A stretch of DNA of 64,000 nucleotides from Mesorhizobium sp. B2-8-5 (GCF_006440675.2 NZ_CP083951.1:248001-312000); one strand, 5' to 3'; shown: positions 1-9,318, counted from the first letter of the stretch. The notes: a model not told the origin generated them from the sequence alone. Made by a program: numbers and translations.

Positions 1-849
1 GCCGGCTTCGAAGAAATCGATCGCCCAGGAGAAATGCACCTGCCCATAGATTGTCGCCATGTCCTCCGGATTGCGGTAAGGCCCCTCGAACGAAAGCCAG
101 GGCTCTGCCTCGACGAAACCATGAAAATCCGGGAATTCGGACAGCGCCGGGCGGCCTCTCAGCACGACCTCGAAACGGCCCGCCTGGCGGCGGGTGAAAT
201 CGGCCAGCAGCTCCAGCGAGCGGCGACAGCGCAGCGCGCCGAACCAGCCGATGCGCCAAGGCGGCGTCGCCGGGCTGTCATCCTCGAAAGAATGCGCGGC
301 GACAACGGATGCCGCCTCGAAATATTTGTTCTCGATCAGCTCGACAGGTGCGACGATCTGCCCGAACGGCTCGAAATAATTGGCGATGAAGGCCGGCGAG
401 CTTGTCACCAGAAGCCTCACGTCGCGGGCGAGATGACGTTCGGCGCCACGCAGCGTCCTGCCGACGAAATCGTCGCGCAGCACCAGACGGTGGATATCGA
501 GGCATTCATAGACGATCGGCACGCTCGCTCCGAGCGCGCTACTGGCGCGGCGGGCCAGCGCCAGCATTTCGAGGTTGCGCGCGATGATGAGATCGGGCCT
601 GGACACGGCGCCCAATTTCGCGCCGATCGACACGGCTGCCTTGGCGACCGCGGCGATGCGCTGTGCGAATCGGCCGTCGCGCGTCGCGCCAAGGTCGACC
701 GGCTCGACACCCTCGATTTCGGCGACCGGACCGGTGGTGCGGCGGAAGCCCGCCAAGGTGACCCTGGCGCCGCCTGCCTTGAGCATCTGAACCCTCCGGC
801 GCACCGCCGGGTCGGATACGTCATGCACAAGGTACAAGACATGCAGCAT
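1..849 (-). CDS. Glycosyltransferase, GT-B type (C-terminus cut by window edge)
   Basis: An open frame of 283 codons runs from an ATG at 849 to the left edge without a stop, so the C-terminus lies outside the window. The protein starts MLHVLYLVHDVSDPAVRRR, a Rossmann beta-strand plus His/Asp loop typical of GT4-like enzymes. It continues with RPDLIIARNLEMLALA, YECLDIHRL and WRIGWFGALRCRRSLELL, the last resembling the hinge and second Rossmann domain of GT-B glycosyltransferases. It presumably transfers a sugar from a nucleotide donor to the lipid-linked EPS repeat unit at the inner membrane face. It is divergent from the flippase gene at 1045; the gap carries two TTGYTGC-type inverted repeats. 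The sugar specificity cannot be read from the sequence. Confidence 0.8.
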   Translation of the reverse strand, partial: MLHVLYLVHDVSDPAVRRRVQMLKAGGARVTLAGFRRTTGPVAEIEGVEPVDLGATRDGRFAQRIAAVAKAAVSIGAKLGAVSRPDLIIARNLEMLALARRASSALGASVPIVYECLDIHRLVLRDDFVGRTLRGAERHLARDVRLLVTSSPAFIANYFEPFGQIVAPVELIENKYFEAASVVAAHSFEDDSPATPPWRIGWFGALRCRRSLELLADFTRRQAGRFEVVLRGRPALSEFPDFHGFVEAEPWLSFEGPYRNPEDMATIYGQVHFSWAIDFFEAG

Positions 850-897
850 GTAACTCGACCGCTGTTGGCCCACCCATCGGGGATGCTAGTACAGCTT

Positions 898-914
898 TTG
901 CTGCATCGCAACAA
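898..914. promoter_or_regulatory. Inverted repeat TTGCTGC-ATC-GCAACAA, candidate PhaR/AniA-type operator
   Basis: Arms of 7 bp with a 3-bp spacer and one mismatch between the arms. It lies 49 bp upstream of the divergent glycosyltransferase start and is one of a family of similar sites in this locus. Paracoccus PhaR is known to bind CTGC-N3/4-GCAG; assignment to PhaR here is inference. Confidence 0.45.
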
Positions 915-948
915 TTTTGGTGCGGCGTAGCAAGCGCCCGCAGATTTT

Positions 949-965
949 TTGTTGCACTGCAAAAA
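949..965. promoter_or_regulatory. Inverted repeat TTGTTGC-ACT-GCAAAAA, second candidate PhaR/AniA-type operator
   Basis: Same 7-3-7 geometry as the site at 898-914. The two centres are 51 bp apart, close to five helical turns, so two dimers could sit on the same DNA face between the divergent glycosyltransferase and flippase genes. The site also lies within a run of T's and A's that could overlap a promoter. Confidence 0.45.
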
Positions 966-1044
966 CATCTTGCGGTAGCTTATGCATGGCGGCGGGCGCC
1001 GGTCGCGACGATGTCGGACCGATGCAAGATCAGGGATCCTGAAT

Positions 1045-2541
1045 TTGGAAACCAGTGCATTCGATCCGCCTGAGGGCTCTCTGCGCAAATCGGTCGGACG
1101 CGGCGCGGTTGTCACCGCGATCGCGCAAGGCGTGCGGGTGGCGACGCAGATCATTTCCGTCATCGTGCTGTCGCGCTTGTTGTCGCCGCAGGATTTCGGC
1201 GTCGTGGCGATGTGCGCGCCGGTGCTTGCCTTCATCGCGCTGTTCCAGGATTTCGGCCTGACCCAGGCGACGATCCAGAAGAGCGGTATCCGTCACGATG
1301 AGGTCAACTACCTGTTCTGGATCAACGTGGCGGTGAGCGCGCTGCTGGCCTGCGTGCTTGCGGCTTCGGCGCCGCTGGTCGCCGCCTTCTATGGCGAGCC
1401 GCGCGTGACAGGCCTAGTCGCCGCCTTTGGCCTGCAGATCGTAGCCTATGGCCTGGGAGCCCAGCATGTGGCGCTGTTGACGCGCCGCATGGAGTTCACG
1501 CGGTTGGCCATCATCGACATCGCCAGCGCCATCGTCGGTGTCGTCGTCTCGATCGCCTGGACCTTCATCGATCGCTCCTATTGGGCGCTGTTCGCCGGCA
1601 CGCTGGCGAGCGCGGTGCTGCCGACCTTGTGCTACTGGTATTTTTCGCGCTGGCGCCCCGGCCTGCCGCGCAAGGTCGAAGGCATCGGCGCGCTGATCAA
1701 TTTCGGCGCCGGCATCACCGGCTTCAACTTCGCCAATTTCTTCGCTCGCAACCTCGACAATGTGCTGATCGGCAAATACTGGGGCGAGGCGCAGCTCGGC
1801 CTCTACGACCGCGCCTACAAGCTCTTGCTTTTCCCGCTCAGCCAGATCACCAACCCGCTGTCGAAGGTGATGGTGCCGGCATTGTCGCGATTGAAGGACG
1901 AGCCGGACCGCTACCGCAGCGCCTATCTGCGTGTCATGCCGCTTATCCTTCTGGTCGCGCTACCGGGTGTCGCCTTCGCCACCGCCATGTCGGACACGCT
2001 CATTCCCTTCGTGCTCGGCGAGCAGTGGCGGGGGAGCGCGCCGATCTTCCTGGCGCTAGGCTTTGCCGGATTGCTGCAGCCGCTCAACAACCCCGCGGGA
2101 TGGCTGTTCGTAAGCCAGGGCCGCTCGGGTGACTTCATGCGCTGGGGTATCGTCACCGCCGTGACCTCGGTGCTGGCCTTCGCCATCGGCCTGCCCTACG
2201 GGGCGCTGGGCGTCGCGGTCGCCTACGCAATCAGCGAATATATGCGCACGCCCTTCCTGTGGCTTTATGTCGGCAGGCACGGACCGCTGAAGGCCAGCCA
2301 TGTGCTTCACGCGGCATTGCCTTTCGTGCTTGGCGCGCATCTGGCGTTTGGCCTGGTCTGGCTCGCCAAACCGATGCTGCAGGCGCCGCCCGTCGTTGCG
2401 CTGGCCGCCGGCGCGGCGCTCTCCTATCTTGCCACCATTGTCGTCGCACTTGCCTTCAGCGCCGGCCGCGAAGCGCTTCGCGAGGCCTTGCGGCTGATCC
2501 CGGCACGAGGGGTCCTCGCAGCCCCGAGCGGGGCCAAATGA
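1045..2541 (+). CDS. Polysaccharide flippase, MOP superfamily (Wzx/ExoT-like)
   Basis: A protein of about 498 residues with roughly 12-14 hydrophobic segments. The N-terminal part, SLRKSVGRGAVVTAIAQG followed by LSRLLSPQDFGVVAM, is the typical opening of the RfbX/WzxC branch of the polysaccharide transporter family. It would flip undecaprenyl-linked EPS repeat units across the inner membrane for polymerisation by a Wzy-type enzyme such as the ExoQ-like protein at 23865. A TTG at 1045 preceded by CAGGGA is preferred over the in-frame ATG at 982, which has no ribosome-binding site and lies nearer the operator-like repeats. The gene is followed 46 bp later by the phosphoribosyltransferase gene on the same strand. 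Confidence 0.85.
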   Translation: METSAFDPPEGSLRKSVGRGAVVTAIAQGVRVATQIISVIVLSRLLSPQDFGVVAMCAPVLAFIALFQDFGLTQATIQKSGIRHDEVNYLFWINVAVSALLACVLAASAPLVAAFYGEPRVTGLVAAFGLQIVAYGLGAQHVALLTRRMEFTRLAIIDIASAIVGVVVSIAWTFIDRSYWALFAGTLASAVLPTLCYWYFSRWRPGLPRKVEGIGALINFGAGITGFNFANFFARNLDNVLIGKYWGEAQLGLYDRAYKLLLFPLSQITNPLSKVMVPALSRLKDEPDRYRSAYLRVMPLILLVALPGVAFATAMSDTLIPFVLGEQWRGSAPIFLALGFAGLLQPLNNPAGWLFVSQGRSGDFMRWGIVTAVTSVLAFAIGLPYGALGVAVAYAISEYMRTPFLWLYVGRHGPLKASHVLHAALPFVLGAHLAFGLVWLAKPMLQAPPVVALAAGAALSYLATIVVALAFSAGREALREALRLIPARGVLAAPSGAK

Positions 2542-2587
2542 GCCCGGCCTGCTCGCGAAATGCTGACTTCAGGACAGGGATAACCGC

Positions 2588-3610
2588 ATGAACTACCGAT
2601 CGATTTCAGACATGAACGACGCGATCGTACGCAACCTGCACCGGCTGCCGCGCGACATCGACCTGGTTGTCGGCGTGCCGAGGAGCGGCATCCTCGCCGG
2701 CACCATGGTCAGCCTGATCGCGAACATCCCGATGACCGATCTCGACAGCTTCCTGGCCGGCAGGATCTATACTTCCGGGATCACGAAACGCTGGGCGGGC
2801 CTCGACCGGCAGGCTTCCGAGATGCGCAAGATCCTGGTGATCGACGACAGCATCATCGGCGGCACCGCCATGCGCGATGCGCGCGAAAAGGTCGCGGCCA
2901 GCGGCATCGAGGGCGATTTCATCTTCGCCGCCGTGTTCGGGCTGTCGCTGCAGCACGAGGAGACCGACATGGTCTTCGAGGCCGTGCCGCATCCTAGGAT
3001 GTTCCAGTGGAATTTCATGCACCATGTCTTCCTCGAGCAGTGCTGCGTCGACATTGACGGCGTGCTTTGCCTCGATCCGACCGAGGACGAAAACGACGAC
3101 GGCCCGGCCTACGAGAAGTTCCTGGCCGAGGCGCGGCCGCTGCTCGGGCCGACCCGCAAGATCGGCTGGCTGGTGACGAGCCGGCTGGAAAAATACCGCA
3201 AGCTTACCGAGGCATGGCTCGCCAGCCGCGACATCAAATACGATCATCTCATCATGCTCGATCTGCCCAACAAGGCCGAGCGGCAGCGGCTCGGCGCGCA
3301 TGGCAGCTTCAAGGCCGAGTTCTACCGCAAGTCGGACGCCATCCTGTTCATCGAGAGCGAGCACGAGCAGGCGCAGAGGATCGCGAAGCTCTCCGGCAAG
3401 CCGGTGCTGTGCGTCGAAACCAACATGGTGAGCCTGCCCGACCCGATGTCGCTGCCGGCGCTGCAGCAGGCGGCGCGCAACCTGCCGGCGCGGCTGAGAC
3501 AAATCAATTCACTCGACGGGCGAAAGCAGGCCGTGAAGGCGACGGCGCGCGCGCTGCTCGGCGAGCGCGGCTACCAGGCGCTGAAGAACCGGGTGAAGCG
3601 CCCGGCATAA
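2588..3610 (+). CDS. Phosphoribosyltransferase-HAD fusion protein of EPS locus
   Basis: 340 residues with two recognisable halves. The N-terminal half is a type I phosphoribosyltransferase domain: VGVPRSGILAG near residue 30 and the PRPP-binding loop VIDDSIIGGTAM near residue 83. The second half starts with VDIDGVLCLDPTED near residue 157, a HAD-type Asp-x-Asp nucleophile motif, followed by GWLVTSR as motif II. The reaction is unknown. In a polysaccharide locus a PRPP-using enzyme with a phosphatase could make a phosphoribosyl-derived sugar donor or substituent, but this is speculation. A ribosome-binding site (AGGACAGGGA) precedes the ATG, and the gene converges with the glycosyltransferase ending at 3615. 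Domain calls are firm; function is open. Confidence 0.75.
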   Translation: MNYRSISDMNDAIVRNLHRLPRDIDLVVGVPRSGILAGTMVSLIANIPMTDLDSFLAGRIYTSGITKRWAGLDRQASEMRKILVIDDSIIGGTAMRDAREKVAASGIEGDFIFAAVFGLSLQHEETDMVFEAVPHPRMFQWNFMHHVFLEQCCVDIDGVLCLDPTEDENDDGPAYEKFLAEARPLLGPTRKIGWLVTSRLEKYRKLTEAWLASRDIKYDHLIMLDLPNKAERQRLGAHGSFKAEFYRKSDAILFIESEHEQAQRIAKLSGKPVLCVETNMVSLPDPMSLPALQQAARNLPARLRQINSLDGRKQAVKATARALLGERGYQALKNRVKRPA

Positions 3611-3614
3611 GAAA

Positions 3615-4697
3615 TTAGGCGGCGCGGCGGACGCCCTGCCGGGCCGCCCTTTCGAGAAGATCGAGAAACACAACCAATTGCCGCGCGGGGTCGAGCTCCG
3701 GGCGTTTGGAGAAGGCGATAGCCGCGGCCGAAAGCCGTTCGTATTCCGGGCGGTCGTTCCACAGGCGCCGGACCGCCGCGGCCCAGTCGGCGACCGGATC
3801 GTCGTAGTCGAGCAACACGCCGCCGGGCCCGATGGCTTCGGGCAGGCCGCCACGCTTCGATCCGACGACCGGGATGCCGCTGCAATGCGCCTCGGATGCG
3901 ACGCGGCCCCAGGCTTCCTCCCATTTGCTCGGGGCAAGCAGGATCCTGGTGCGGCCATAGACCGTCTTCATGTCGTTGGTGCGGTTTTCGAGCGTAACGT
4001 TCGAGAGCGGCGCGATGGCCTTCTCGACGCGGGCGCGATGGTCGTCGTCCAGTTTCCAGCTTTCCACGAACAGGAAGGGAATCTCCGGACAGGCGGCCGC
4101 AATCTTGACCGCCAGATCGAAACCCTTTTCCTCATAGGGATTGATCATGGTGACGAATTCGCCGGTCGTGTGCGTGCAATAGAGCGCGTCGTTGATGGTC
4201 GGCGGAAGCACGATGGACTCGATGCCGAATTTTTCCTTGTAGGTGCGCGCCGTGAACTCCGAATTGGCGATGTATATAGCCGAACCGAGTTCGCGCGGAT
4301 CGCCGGCGAGTTCGTGAAACTCGACATTGTGGAGATAGACGACCAGCGGCACTCCCTCCGCCAGAAGCGCTTTTCCGAGCAGGACCGACTTGTGGCACTG
4401 CACGACGGCGACATCGGGTCTGGTTTTCCCGACGGCGAAGCCGGCCGCCTCCCAGGGGTACCACGCGCGCATCACCGGATAGCCGGGGAAATTGTCGACA
4501 ACGGCGGGCTGCCGCAACAGCTTCATCTTGGCGCGCGCCTTGAGGCCGAACATGCCGTCGCCGAACAGCGAGGCGAGGACCGAGGCCTGGTGGCCGTGCT
4601 CGATCAGCTGTTCGACCAGATGGTGGGTGTTGGATTGCACGCCGCCGGTGAACTCGGGAATGTATCCGTTGCCGCTCGCAAAAAGCACTTTCATCAT
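3615..4697 (-). CDS. Glycosyltransferase family 4 (GT-B)
   Basis: 360 residues, the usual size for GT4. The N-terminus KVLFASGNGYIPEFTGGVQ with a Gly-Gly loop is the acceptor-domain opening. HNVEFHEL and IANSEFTAR are typical of the middle of the protein. The C-terminal donor-binding signature E-x7-E is present as EEAWGRVASEAHCSGIPVV followed by GGLPEAIG. It would add a hexose to the growing EPS repeat unit. It lies 40 bp downstream of the GT2 gene on the same strand, so the two probably share a transcript. An alternative ATG lies one codon downstream. Confidence 0.85.
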   Translation of the reverse strand: MMKVLFASGNGYIPEFTGGVQSNTHHLVEQLIEHGHQASVLASLFGDGMFGLKARAKMKLLRQPAVVDNFPGYPVMRAWYPWEAAGFAVGKTRPDVAVVQCHKSVLLGKALLAEGVPLVVYLHNVEFHELAGDPRELGSAIYIANSEFTARTYKEKFGIESIVLPPTINDALYCTHTTGEFVTMINPYEEKGFDLAVKIAAACPEIPFLFVESWKLDDDHRARVEKAIAPLSNVTLENRTNDMKTVYGRTRILLAPSKWEEAWGRVASEAHCSGIPVVGSKRGGLPEAIGPGGVLLDYDDPVADWAAAVRRLWNDRPEYERLSAAAIAFSKRPELDPARQLVVFLDLLERAARQGVRRAA

Positions 4698-4737
4698 TCG
4701 ACTCCTATCCGGCCCGGCGGATGAGCATGCGCGCCGA

Positions 4738-5958
4738 TCAGCCTGCGCCGCGCGCCAATGGAAGCTTCGAAGTCATTGCCTGACACAGACGGCTGACCGA
4801 GGCGGAAAGCGACAGCGTCGAGTACTCCCGCAACAACTTCGATGCCGGGATCACCTTTCCCGCCTTCAAGTCCTGCGCCAGGTAGTGAGGAAACGAATGC
4901 ATGTATTCCCTGACGATGTCGGCCTTCAGCGCTCCCGACTTCCATGCCTTCACCGCCGAGACGAATTCGTCGGCGGGGGCGGATGCCAGGCCCGTATCGT
5001 AGGCTTCGAATGTACGCCGCACGATGGCGCGTTCCTTGTCGCTGAGCGAGGTCTTTCCGGCTCGTTCGGCAAGCAGGGCGTAGCGGCGGATGTCTTCGGC
5101 CGCGTGGTGCCATAGACCCTTCCTGGCCATGATGCTCGAACGCTGCAGCAATGCCTGCATCTCGAGATCGGCCGTCTTCGGCAAGGCCTGCTCCGAGCGG
5201 TCGAGATACTCATGCAGATCGACCGACTTGTAGACTTCTTCCATGATCACCCGGTCGTACGAGCCCCAGGCCTTGATCCGGTCGGTATAGGAAATCACCA
5301 CCTTGGTGCTGCCGCGGACCATGTCGTGCTGGCGCTGGAAGAACATGAGGCCGTCGACCCTGACGCCCTTGAACCGGCGCGCAAGCCTCAGCATCATCTC
5401 GTAGTCCTGCGACCGGACAAGGGTTTCATTGAAGCCTCCAACCTCGTCGTAGCATTTGCGGCGCACCAGCAGGCCCGGCTGGTGGACGTGGCAATATTCG
5501 AGGTGGGACGGAAAGAAATTGTCCTGGCTGACGTGGCCGAACGCGACGATCTCGTAATTCTGCTCTTGGATCTGAGCCGACTGCTGGAAACGCGCATATT
5601 CACCGAAAGCGAAATCGGCGGCCGGCTCCCGATCGAAGGCGGCGAGAAACCGCTCGAGCGCCGTCGGGTGCGCGACGTCGTCGTCGTCGAATATCCAGAC
5701 GAAATCTCCCGTGCAGTGCTTCAGGGCGAAATTCAGCGCCGTCGATTTGCCGCCATTCTCCTTGCGGTAATATTCCACCGGCGCGGGGAAAGAGGCCGCC
5801 ACCGCGCTGGTGTTATCCGTCGAGCCGTCGTCCACGATCAGGATCTGATCCGGCGCCGCGGTCTGCTGGAGCAGGCTGGCGATGGATTCGGGCAGGAACT
5901 TTTCCCGGTTGAAGGTAGGAACGATGACGGTGACCGTCGGTTTCCGCGGTGCAGCCAT
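4738..5958 (-). CDS. Glycosyltransferase family 2
   Basis: 406 residues from the chosen ATG at 5958, which is preceded by GAGGT; an upstream in-frame extension to 6087 overlaps the neighbouring gene and looks non-coding. The GT-A fold motifs are clear: VIVPTFNREKFLPESI, VDDGSTDNTS, and the metal-binding FDDDD motif with IFDDDDVAHP. FNETLVRSQDYEMMLRLA corresponds to the catalytic ED region. The C-terminal 150 residues are helical and unassigned. It is probably a cytoplasmic EPS sugar transferase. It follows the dehydrogenase small subunit gene with a 34-bp gap and precedes the GT4 gene. Confidence 0.85.
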   Translation of the reverse strand: MAAPRKPTVTVIVPTFNREKFLPESIASLLQQTAAPDQILIVDDGSTDNTSAVAASFPAPVEYYRKENGGKSTALNFALKHCTGDFVWIFDDDDVAHPTALERFLAAFDREPAADFAFGEYARFQQSAQIQEQNYEIVAFGHVSQDNFFPSHLEYCHVHQPGLLVRRKCYDEVGGFNETLVRSQDYEMMLRLARRFKGVRVDGLMFFQRQHDMVRGSTKVVISYTDRIKAWGSYDRVIMEEVYKSVDLHEYLDRSEQALPKTADLEMQALLQRSSIMARKGLWHHAAEDIRRYALLAERAGKTSLSDKERAIVRRTFEAYDTGLASAPADEFVSAVKAWKSGALKADIVREYMHSFPHYLAQDLKAGKVIPASKLLREYSTLSLSASVSRLCQAMTSKLPLARGAG

Positions 5959-5992
5959 TGGTGACCTCATACTGTCTTCTGTTCCGCCTGCC

Positions 5993-6436
5993 TTACGCAT
6001 TCTGCAGATCGAGATTGGCGAAGGGATTGGTGCATGGATGCCAGCCGGTGAAGCGGATCGGATCGTCGGGCGAACTGCGCCAGGCATAATCGGTCAGCAT
6101 GTGGAACTCGGCGATGACCCAGCGGTCGAAATGGCGGAGGTCGCGCCGCTTGTCCTGAGGCAGCAGCTCGCGCGCCTTGCCGAGCTTCACCGTTTCCGCC
6201 AGCGTCACCACATCGGCTACCTTGGCGCTCGGGAATATCCAGGGGTTGCGGTTCTGGAATTCGAGCACGAATTGCTGCAGGTGCTCGATGCGCATGTTGA
6301 GCGGCCCGAAATATTTTTCGAGCGTGACGCGAACCAGATCCTCGTCCGATAAGGACGAGATGGCAGCGGCCGCGATGCCGGTGGAGGCAATGCCGCCGGC
6401 GACGATGGCCAGCGCGGTGCGGCGCGTGATCTTCAT
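5993..6436 (-). CDS. Tat-exported small subunit of a GMC-type dehydrogenase
   Basis: 147 residues. The N-terminus MKITRRTALAIVAGGIASTG is a twin-arginine signal peptide. The mature part (DEDLVRVTLEKYFGPLNMRIEHLQQFV) resembles the small gamma or subunit-3 family that partners FAD-dependent gluconate, sorbitol and glucose dehydrogenases. The start at 6436 follows GGGAGGGG; an ATG five codons upstream overlaps the stop of the large-subunit gene as ATGA. The small subunit would carry the folded large subunit, which has no signal of its own, across the membrane by the Tat pathway. No cytochrome subunit is present next to the pair. Confidence 0.7.
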   Translation of the reverse strand: MKITRRTALAIVAGGIASTGIAAAAISSLSDEDLVRVTLEKYFGPLNMRIEHLQQFVLEFQNRNPWIFPSAKVADVVTLAETVKLGKARELLPQDKRRDLRHFDRWVIAEFHMLTDYAWRSSPDDPIRFTGWHPCTNPFANLDLQNA

Positions 6437-6447
6437 CGACCCCTCCC

Positions 6448-7896
6448 TCATGCCGCCAGCTTCCCCGCCGCCCGCAAGGACAGGGCAGCCGCGGTCAGGC
6501 TTGGATTGGCGCAGGAACAGCTCGGATAGGTGCTGGTGCCGACGACCACGAGGTTCCTGAGCTGGTGGTGGATCATGTCGCGGTCGACCACGGAATCGAC
6601 CGGGCCCGTGCCCATGCGCAGCGTGCCCTGCACATGCGATTCGGTCGGCCTTATGCCGCGATCGAAAATCTGTTCGACCGGCAGCGGCTTGAGCAGTTCC
6701 GGCAACCTTTCCAGCGCTTTCGCCATGCCCTTGGTGGCGTAGTCCGACGCGCCCCTGAAGGTCACGAAGGCGTTCTCGTCCTTGTCGAGCACGACGCGAT
6801 TTTCCGGGTCGAGCAGGTTCTCGGTGACGATGACCAGCGGCAGCACCTGCCGCAGCCTTCCCTTCTCGGCGCGCATGCCGTGCTGCCAGCGGTTCTCGAA
6901 ATAGACGAGCGCCGCCGCATGCTCGGCCCGGTGCGGCCCGTCATAGAGACTGAAATTGAGGCCGGTGGTGATGGTCGAGCCGTCGAAATTGTCGACGCCG
7001 CCGAGATAGGCTTCGTAATTCCAGCCATAGGATTCGTGCAAGCCCAAGCCGACGAACTCGCCGCCAAGTCCGGAGCGCAACATGATCGCCGGGCTCTGTA
7101 TGGCATTGGCGCCGAGGATGAAGAGATCGCCGCCGACCGAATATTCCTTGCCCTTGTGGACGAAGGTGACGGAGCGGACCGCACCGCCGGCATGATCGAA
7201 CCGGCGCACCTCGGCGCCGAGACAGACCGAGACGTCCGGATGCTGGAACACATGCATCAGCCCGTTGTTGACGGTGAACTTGGCGTCCGCCGGACACAGC
7301 CAGCATCTGAGATTGGCGCAGCATGAGGCGCGTTGCGAGGTCGCCACGCGCGCCCGGGCGGTCGGCATGACGAAATGCTGATCCGGCTGCGCCGCCTTCA
7401 TCATGCGGTCGGGTGTCGACATGCGATGCGGCGGCTGCGGAAACGGCCGCGAGCGCGGCAGCATCCGCGCCATGTCGGGATCGCCGGAGATCGACATGAC
7501 CTCCTCGGCATCGCCATAGAACGGTTCGAGGTCGTCATAGCTGATCGGCCAGTCATTGCCGACGCCGTAGGTGCTCTTCAGCTTGAAGTCGTTGGGATGG
7601 AAACGCGGCGTCTGCGCGAACCAGCAATTGGTGCCGCCGCCAAGACCGATCGTGTAGTTCCAAGGCTTGTCGGGATTGTCAGTATCGTAGGTGGTTTCAT
7701 CGTCTATGTCGGTGTTGGCGTTCTGGCTGAGCTGCCACTCATGCGTGTTGTGGCGGCCCCATTCCAGCACCAGGACGCGGGCTTTGCGCCGCTTCAGGAA
7801 TTCGTGCAGGAAGAAGGACGACCCGAAGCCGGATCCGATGACGACGAGATCGAAATGCTCGCTGGCGATTTGTTCGGGCCGAACGTCGAGCACCAT
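6448..7896 (-). CDS. GMC-family FAD-dependent oxidoreductase, large subunit
   Basis: 482 residues. The FAD-binding GxGxxG is VVIGSGFGSSFF near residue 18, with GLGGGTNCWFAQTPRF as the second GMC signature. The C-terminus has VVVGTSTYPSCSCANPSLTA, equivalent to the conserved end of the family. A cluster of cysteines, SCCANLRCWLCPADAKF, lies where glucose-dehydrogenase alpha subunits carry a [3Fe-4S] ligand set (C-x5-C-x3-C); here the last spacing is two residues. A periplasmic sugar or sugar-alcohol oxidation is likely. The start has a good ribosome-binding site (GGAGGG), and the stop overlaps an ATG just before the Tat subunit. The substrate is unknown. Confidence 0.8.
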   Translation of the reverse strand: MVLDVRPEQIASEHFDLVVIGSGFGSSFFLHEFLKRRKARVLVLEWGRHNTHEWQLSQNANTDIDDETTYDTDNPDKPWNYTIGLGGGTNCWFAQTPRFHPNDFKLKSTYGVGNDWPISYDDLEPFYGDAEEVMSISGDPDMARMLPRSRPFPQPPHRMSTPDRMMKAAQPDQHFVMPTARARVATSQRASCCANLRCWLCPADAKFTVNNGLMHVFQHPDVSVCLGAEVRRFDHAGGAVRSVTFVHKGKEYSVGGDLFILGANAIQSPAIMLRSGLGGEFVGLGLHESYGWNYEAYLGGVDNFDGSTITTGLNFSLYDGPHRAEHAAALVYFENRWQHGMRAEKGRLRQVLPLVIVTENLLDPENRVVLDKDENAFVTFRGASDYATKGMAKALERLPELLKPLPVEQIFDRGIRPTESHVQGTLRMGTGPVDSVVDRDMIHHQLRNLVVVGTSTYPSCSCANPSLTAAALSLRAAGKLAA

Positions 7897-7986
7897 CAGA
7901 TCGAACCCTCCTGCTCCACGCGCATGGTCATTGTCGGCGCCGTTGTCGTTCGCGGCGGCGATCGTCCTCGAGGCAAGCGGCCATCG

Positions 7987-9318
7987 TCATGCCGCCATCC
8001 TGCCGATCGAGAAATATTCGATGCCGTAGCGCGCGATCACCTTGGGATCGTAGAGGTTGCGGCCGTCGAAGATGACCGGCGTCGTCAGCGCATCCTTGAG
8101 CGCGTCGAAGGACGGCGCGCGGAAGCTCTTCCATTCGGTGCAGATCAACAGCGCGTCGGCGCCGCGCAGCGCCGCCTCCTTGGTGCCGCACAAAAGCAGG
8201 TCGTCGCGCAGGCCGTAGATCGCCTGGCATTCCTGCATCGCCTCGGGATCGTAGGCCTGGACCTTGGCGCCGGCCGCCCACAGCGCTTCCATCAGCGTGC
8301 GCGACGGCGCCTCGCGCATGTCGTCCGTGTTGGGCTTGAAGGCCAGCCCCCAGACGGCGAATGTCTTGCCCCTGAGCGCGCCCTTGAAATAGTGGTTGAC
8401 CTTGTCGAACAGGACCGACTTTTGCGCATTGTTGCGCTCCTCGACGGCGCGCAGCAGCTTGGCGTCGAACTTGACGCCCTCGGCGGTCTTGATAAGCGCG
8501 CGCACGTCCTTGGGGAAGCAGGAGCCGCCATAGCCGAGGCCGGGATAGATGAAGTGGTAGCCGATGCGCGGATCCGAGCCGATGCCCTTGCGCACCTCCT
8601 CGATGTCGGCGCCCAATTGCTCGGCGAGATTGGCCATCTCGTTCATGAAGCTGATCTTGGTCGCCAGCATGCAGTTGGCGGCGTATTTGGTGAATTCGGC
8701 GCTGCGCACATCCATCACGATCATCTTCTCGTGGTTGCGGTTGAAGGGCGCGTAGAGCTCGCGCATCACCATCTCGGTGTCCTCGCTGGAGGTGCCGACG
8801 ATGATGCGGTCCGGCTTCATGCAGTCGGCGACCGCCGAGCCCTCCTTGAGGAATTCGGGGTTCGAGGCGACGTCGAAGCTGAGATCCTCGCGGCCGCGCT
8901 TCTTCAGCGTTTCGGCGATCCTGGCCTTCACCTTTTCGCAGGTGCCGACCGGCACGGTCGATTTGCCGACGACGATCTTGGCGCTGTCCATCTCACGACC
9001 GATGGTCTCGGCGACGGCGAGCACATATTTCAGATCGGCCGAGCCATCCTCGCCCGGCGGCGTGCCGACCGCGATCATCTGGATCTGGCCATGCCTGACC
9101 GCCGCTGCCGCGTCCGTGGTGAAGCGGATGCGGCCGGCCGCGTGGTTTTCCTTGACGAGGGCCTCCAGGCCCGGTTCGAAAATCGGGATCAGGCCCTGGT
9201 TGAGCCGCTCCACCTTCTTCTCGTCGATGTCGACGCACACCACCTCGTGGCCGACCTCGGCAAGCACAGCGGCCTGGACGAGACCGACATAGCCAATCCC
9301 AAACACCGTCAAATTCAT
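7987..9318 (-). CDS. ugd: UDP-glucose 6-dehydrogenase
   Basis: 443 residues, the standard length for this family. The N-terminal NAD-binding motif is [45 protein letters not shown], and the catalytic-cysteine region [11 protein letters not shown] are all present, as is [20 protein letters not shown] near the C-terminus. It oxidises UDP-glucose to UDP-glucuronate, which suggests that the EPS contains glucuronic or another uronic acid. AGGAA lies eight bases before the ATG. It lies upstream of the GMC dehydrogenase on the same strand with a 90-bp gap, and downstream of exoK, from which it is separated by a palindromic repeat. Rhizobial names for this enzyme include rkpK. Confidence 0.95.
   Translation of the reverse strand: MNLTVFGIGYVGLVQAAVLAEVGHEVVCVDIDEKKVERLNQGLIPIFEPGLEALVKENHAAGRIRFTTDAAAAVRHGQIQMIAVGTPPGEDGSADLKYVLAVAETIGREMDSAKIVVGKSTVPVGTCEKVKARIAETLKKRGREDLSFDVASNPEFLKEGSAVADCMKPDRIIVGTSSEDTEMVMRELYAPFNRNHEKMIVMDVRSAEFTKYAANCMLATKISFMNEMANLAEQLGADIEEVRKGIGSDPRIGYHFIYPGLGYGGSCFPKDVRALIKTAEGVKFDAKLLRAVEERNNAQKSVLFDKVNHYFKGALRGKTFAVWGLAFKPNTDDMREAPSRTLMEALWAAGAKVQAYDPEAMQECQAIYGLRDDLLLCGTKEAALRGADALLICTEWKSFRAPSFDALKDALTTPVIFDGRNLYDPKVIARYGIEYFSIGRMAA

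Noticed and set aside
34..930. 298-codon plus-strand frame at the left edge
   Set aside because: The opposite strand encodes a convincing glycosyltransferase running off the window.
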